Source: a bacterium (GTDB lineage Bacteria; Bacteroidota; Rhodothermia; Balneolales; M1805). From it: 44,390 nt of DNA. The stretch is taken from assembly GCA_006226965.1 (NCBI GenBank), contig SBGQ01000145.1, forward strand, positions 1-44,390. The letters run 5' to 3'. Made by a program: the position numbers and the translations under genes. Below are positions 43,755 through 44,390 of the stretch, one piece after another (within the stretch, counting starts at the first letter, position 1; each line of letters opens with the position of its first letter). The notes beneath the pieces are model-generated. The model was not told where the DNA came from and searched no databases. It was given only the letters and a program-made list of their open reading frames with translations.

Positions 43755-44390
43755 ATGCTATTTGAAGAGATTTATTGGTTAGGTACCGAACACCCTGCTG
43801 ACTTTGAACTGAGATCTGAACTTGTTTCAGTAGGTTTAAAAGTTCATACCATTTCATTTGACACGCTTCTTCCTCACAAAGATCGGATTAAGCGCCTAGT
43901 TGTTGATTATTCACTACTTACTGAAAAAACTAAACTTGACGAATTAGTCAAATTCCAAAAAAAGTACCAGTATCGAATGGTTGTTTTATTGCCAAGCGGT
44001 ACTATCAATTACGAAATATTAAATCATTTAAGAATTGACAGTTATTTATTTGAGTCAACAAACAAATTAGAAAACTTAGCTCAAATTAAGTTGTGGTTGA
44101 AAAACTTAGCTAAAGAATCCGATGCTTTCGACGAGTTCAATCGAAGTATTTATGAAAACTTTCCTTTTGCTATTTATGAAGCAGATGACGCAGGAAACTA
44201 TCTGTATGCAAACAAAGCTGGTTGTGAATTACTCGGTTATACCAAAAAAGAATTATTAAGACTGTCTATTAAGGATGTTTCATCAGAAAAAAAGCTGAAC
44301 CTTGAATTGTACGAGAGTTTCAAGAAAGTAGGCAAGATGTCTGATTATGTGTACTTAAAAACGAAACAGGGTAAAATTGTATTAATACAA
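43755..44390 (+). CDS. PAS-domain sensor protein, 3' end cut by the window
   Basis: An open frame of 212 residues that runs off the window. The first 115 or so residues look like a degenerate receiver-type domain (EEIYWLGTEHPADFELRSEL, VVDYSLL, MVVLLPSG). A PAS domain starts at about residue 128 (IYENFPFAIYEADDAGNYLY, GCELLGYTKKELL). Further PAS, kinase or output domains probably follow. The ATG at 43755 is the first in frame. The receiver reading is tentative; the PAS domain is clear. The gene is divergent from the helicase gene. Confidence 0.75.
   Translation, partial: MLFEEIYWLGTEHPADFELRSELVSVGLKVHTISFDTLLPHKDRIKRLVVDYSLLTEKTKLDELVKFQKKYQYRMVVLLPSGTINYEILNHLRIDSYLFESTNKLENLAQIKLWLKNLAKESDAFDEFNRSIYENFPFAIYEADDAGNYLYANKAGCELLGYTKKELLRLSIKDVSSEKKLNLELYESFKKVGKMSDYVYLKTKQGKIVLIQ

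Overview
The window is about 44 kb of AT-rich chromosome from a bacterium of the Bacteroidota group in the broad sense (Bacteroidota, Balneolota or Rhodothermota). The signs are: promoter elements of the TTG-N20-TAnnTTTG type, the best one in front of nuoA; little use of Shine-Dalgarno sequences; several TTG starts; a bacillithiol gene (bshC); a DUF151 bifunctional nuclease carrying a UVR tail; and a Big_5-type lipoprotein with the GGPADKEPP opening. I cannot place it to genus. I see no prophage, transposon, CRISPR array, tRNA or rRNA.

Layout. 0-2.6 kb: a PAS protein with a histidine-kinase phosphoacceptor box but no ATPase domain, a quinone-oxidoreductase-like MDR enzyme with a short YdeI/OmdA domain protein, and a 90-residue protein that resembles a worn nucleotidyltransferase. 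2.9-9.5 kb: a four-gene minus-strand efflux operon (tetR, tolC-like, adaptor, RND pump) with an operator-like palindrome upstream and a terminator at its end. 9.7-11.7 kb: ymdB-like phosphodiesterase, LolD-like ATPase and GbsR/MarR regulator. 11.9-13.9 kb: lipid kinase, tadA, apt. 14-17 kb: a lipoprotein operon (COG3014-like, LPP20-like, LpoB-like), divergent from an unknown exported protein coupled to an Ig-like lipoprotein (17-19.2 kb). 19.3-22.7 kb: icmF, the fused B12-dependent isobutyryl-CoA mutase with its own G-protein chaperone.

23.1-35.3 kb, all minus strand: nuoABCDEFGH, a terminator, then mtaB, a family-4 uracil-DNA glycosylase and dnaB. The nuo set stops at nuoH; nuoI to nuoN are not in this window. 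The glycosylase is the most unusual gene: all four cysteines expected to hold its [4Fe-4S] cluster are replaced, and it carries an acidic, probably disordered N-terminal tail of about 450 residues with four x-x-LF motifs. A perfect DnaA box lies in the 64 bases between it and dnaB.

35.6-39.8 kb, plus strand: bifunctional nuclease, bshC, 5-formyltetrahydrofolate cyclo-ligase, a PspC-domain protein and tmk. 39.8-42.1 kb, minus strand: four small envelope proteins. 42.1-43.6 kb: a small UvrD/FBH1-like helicase. The window ends inside a second PAS sensor gene.

Most of the window is core metabolism and envelope upkeep. No complete new system is evident. The best leads are the cluster-less tailed glycosylase next to dnaB, the kinase-less PAS protein, the LpoB lipoprotein neighbourhood, and the regulatory palindromes.
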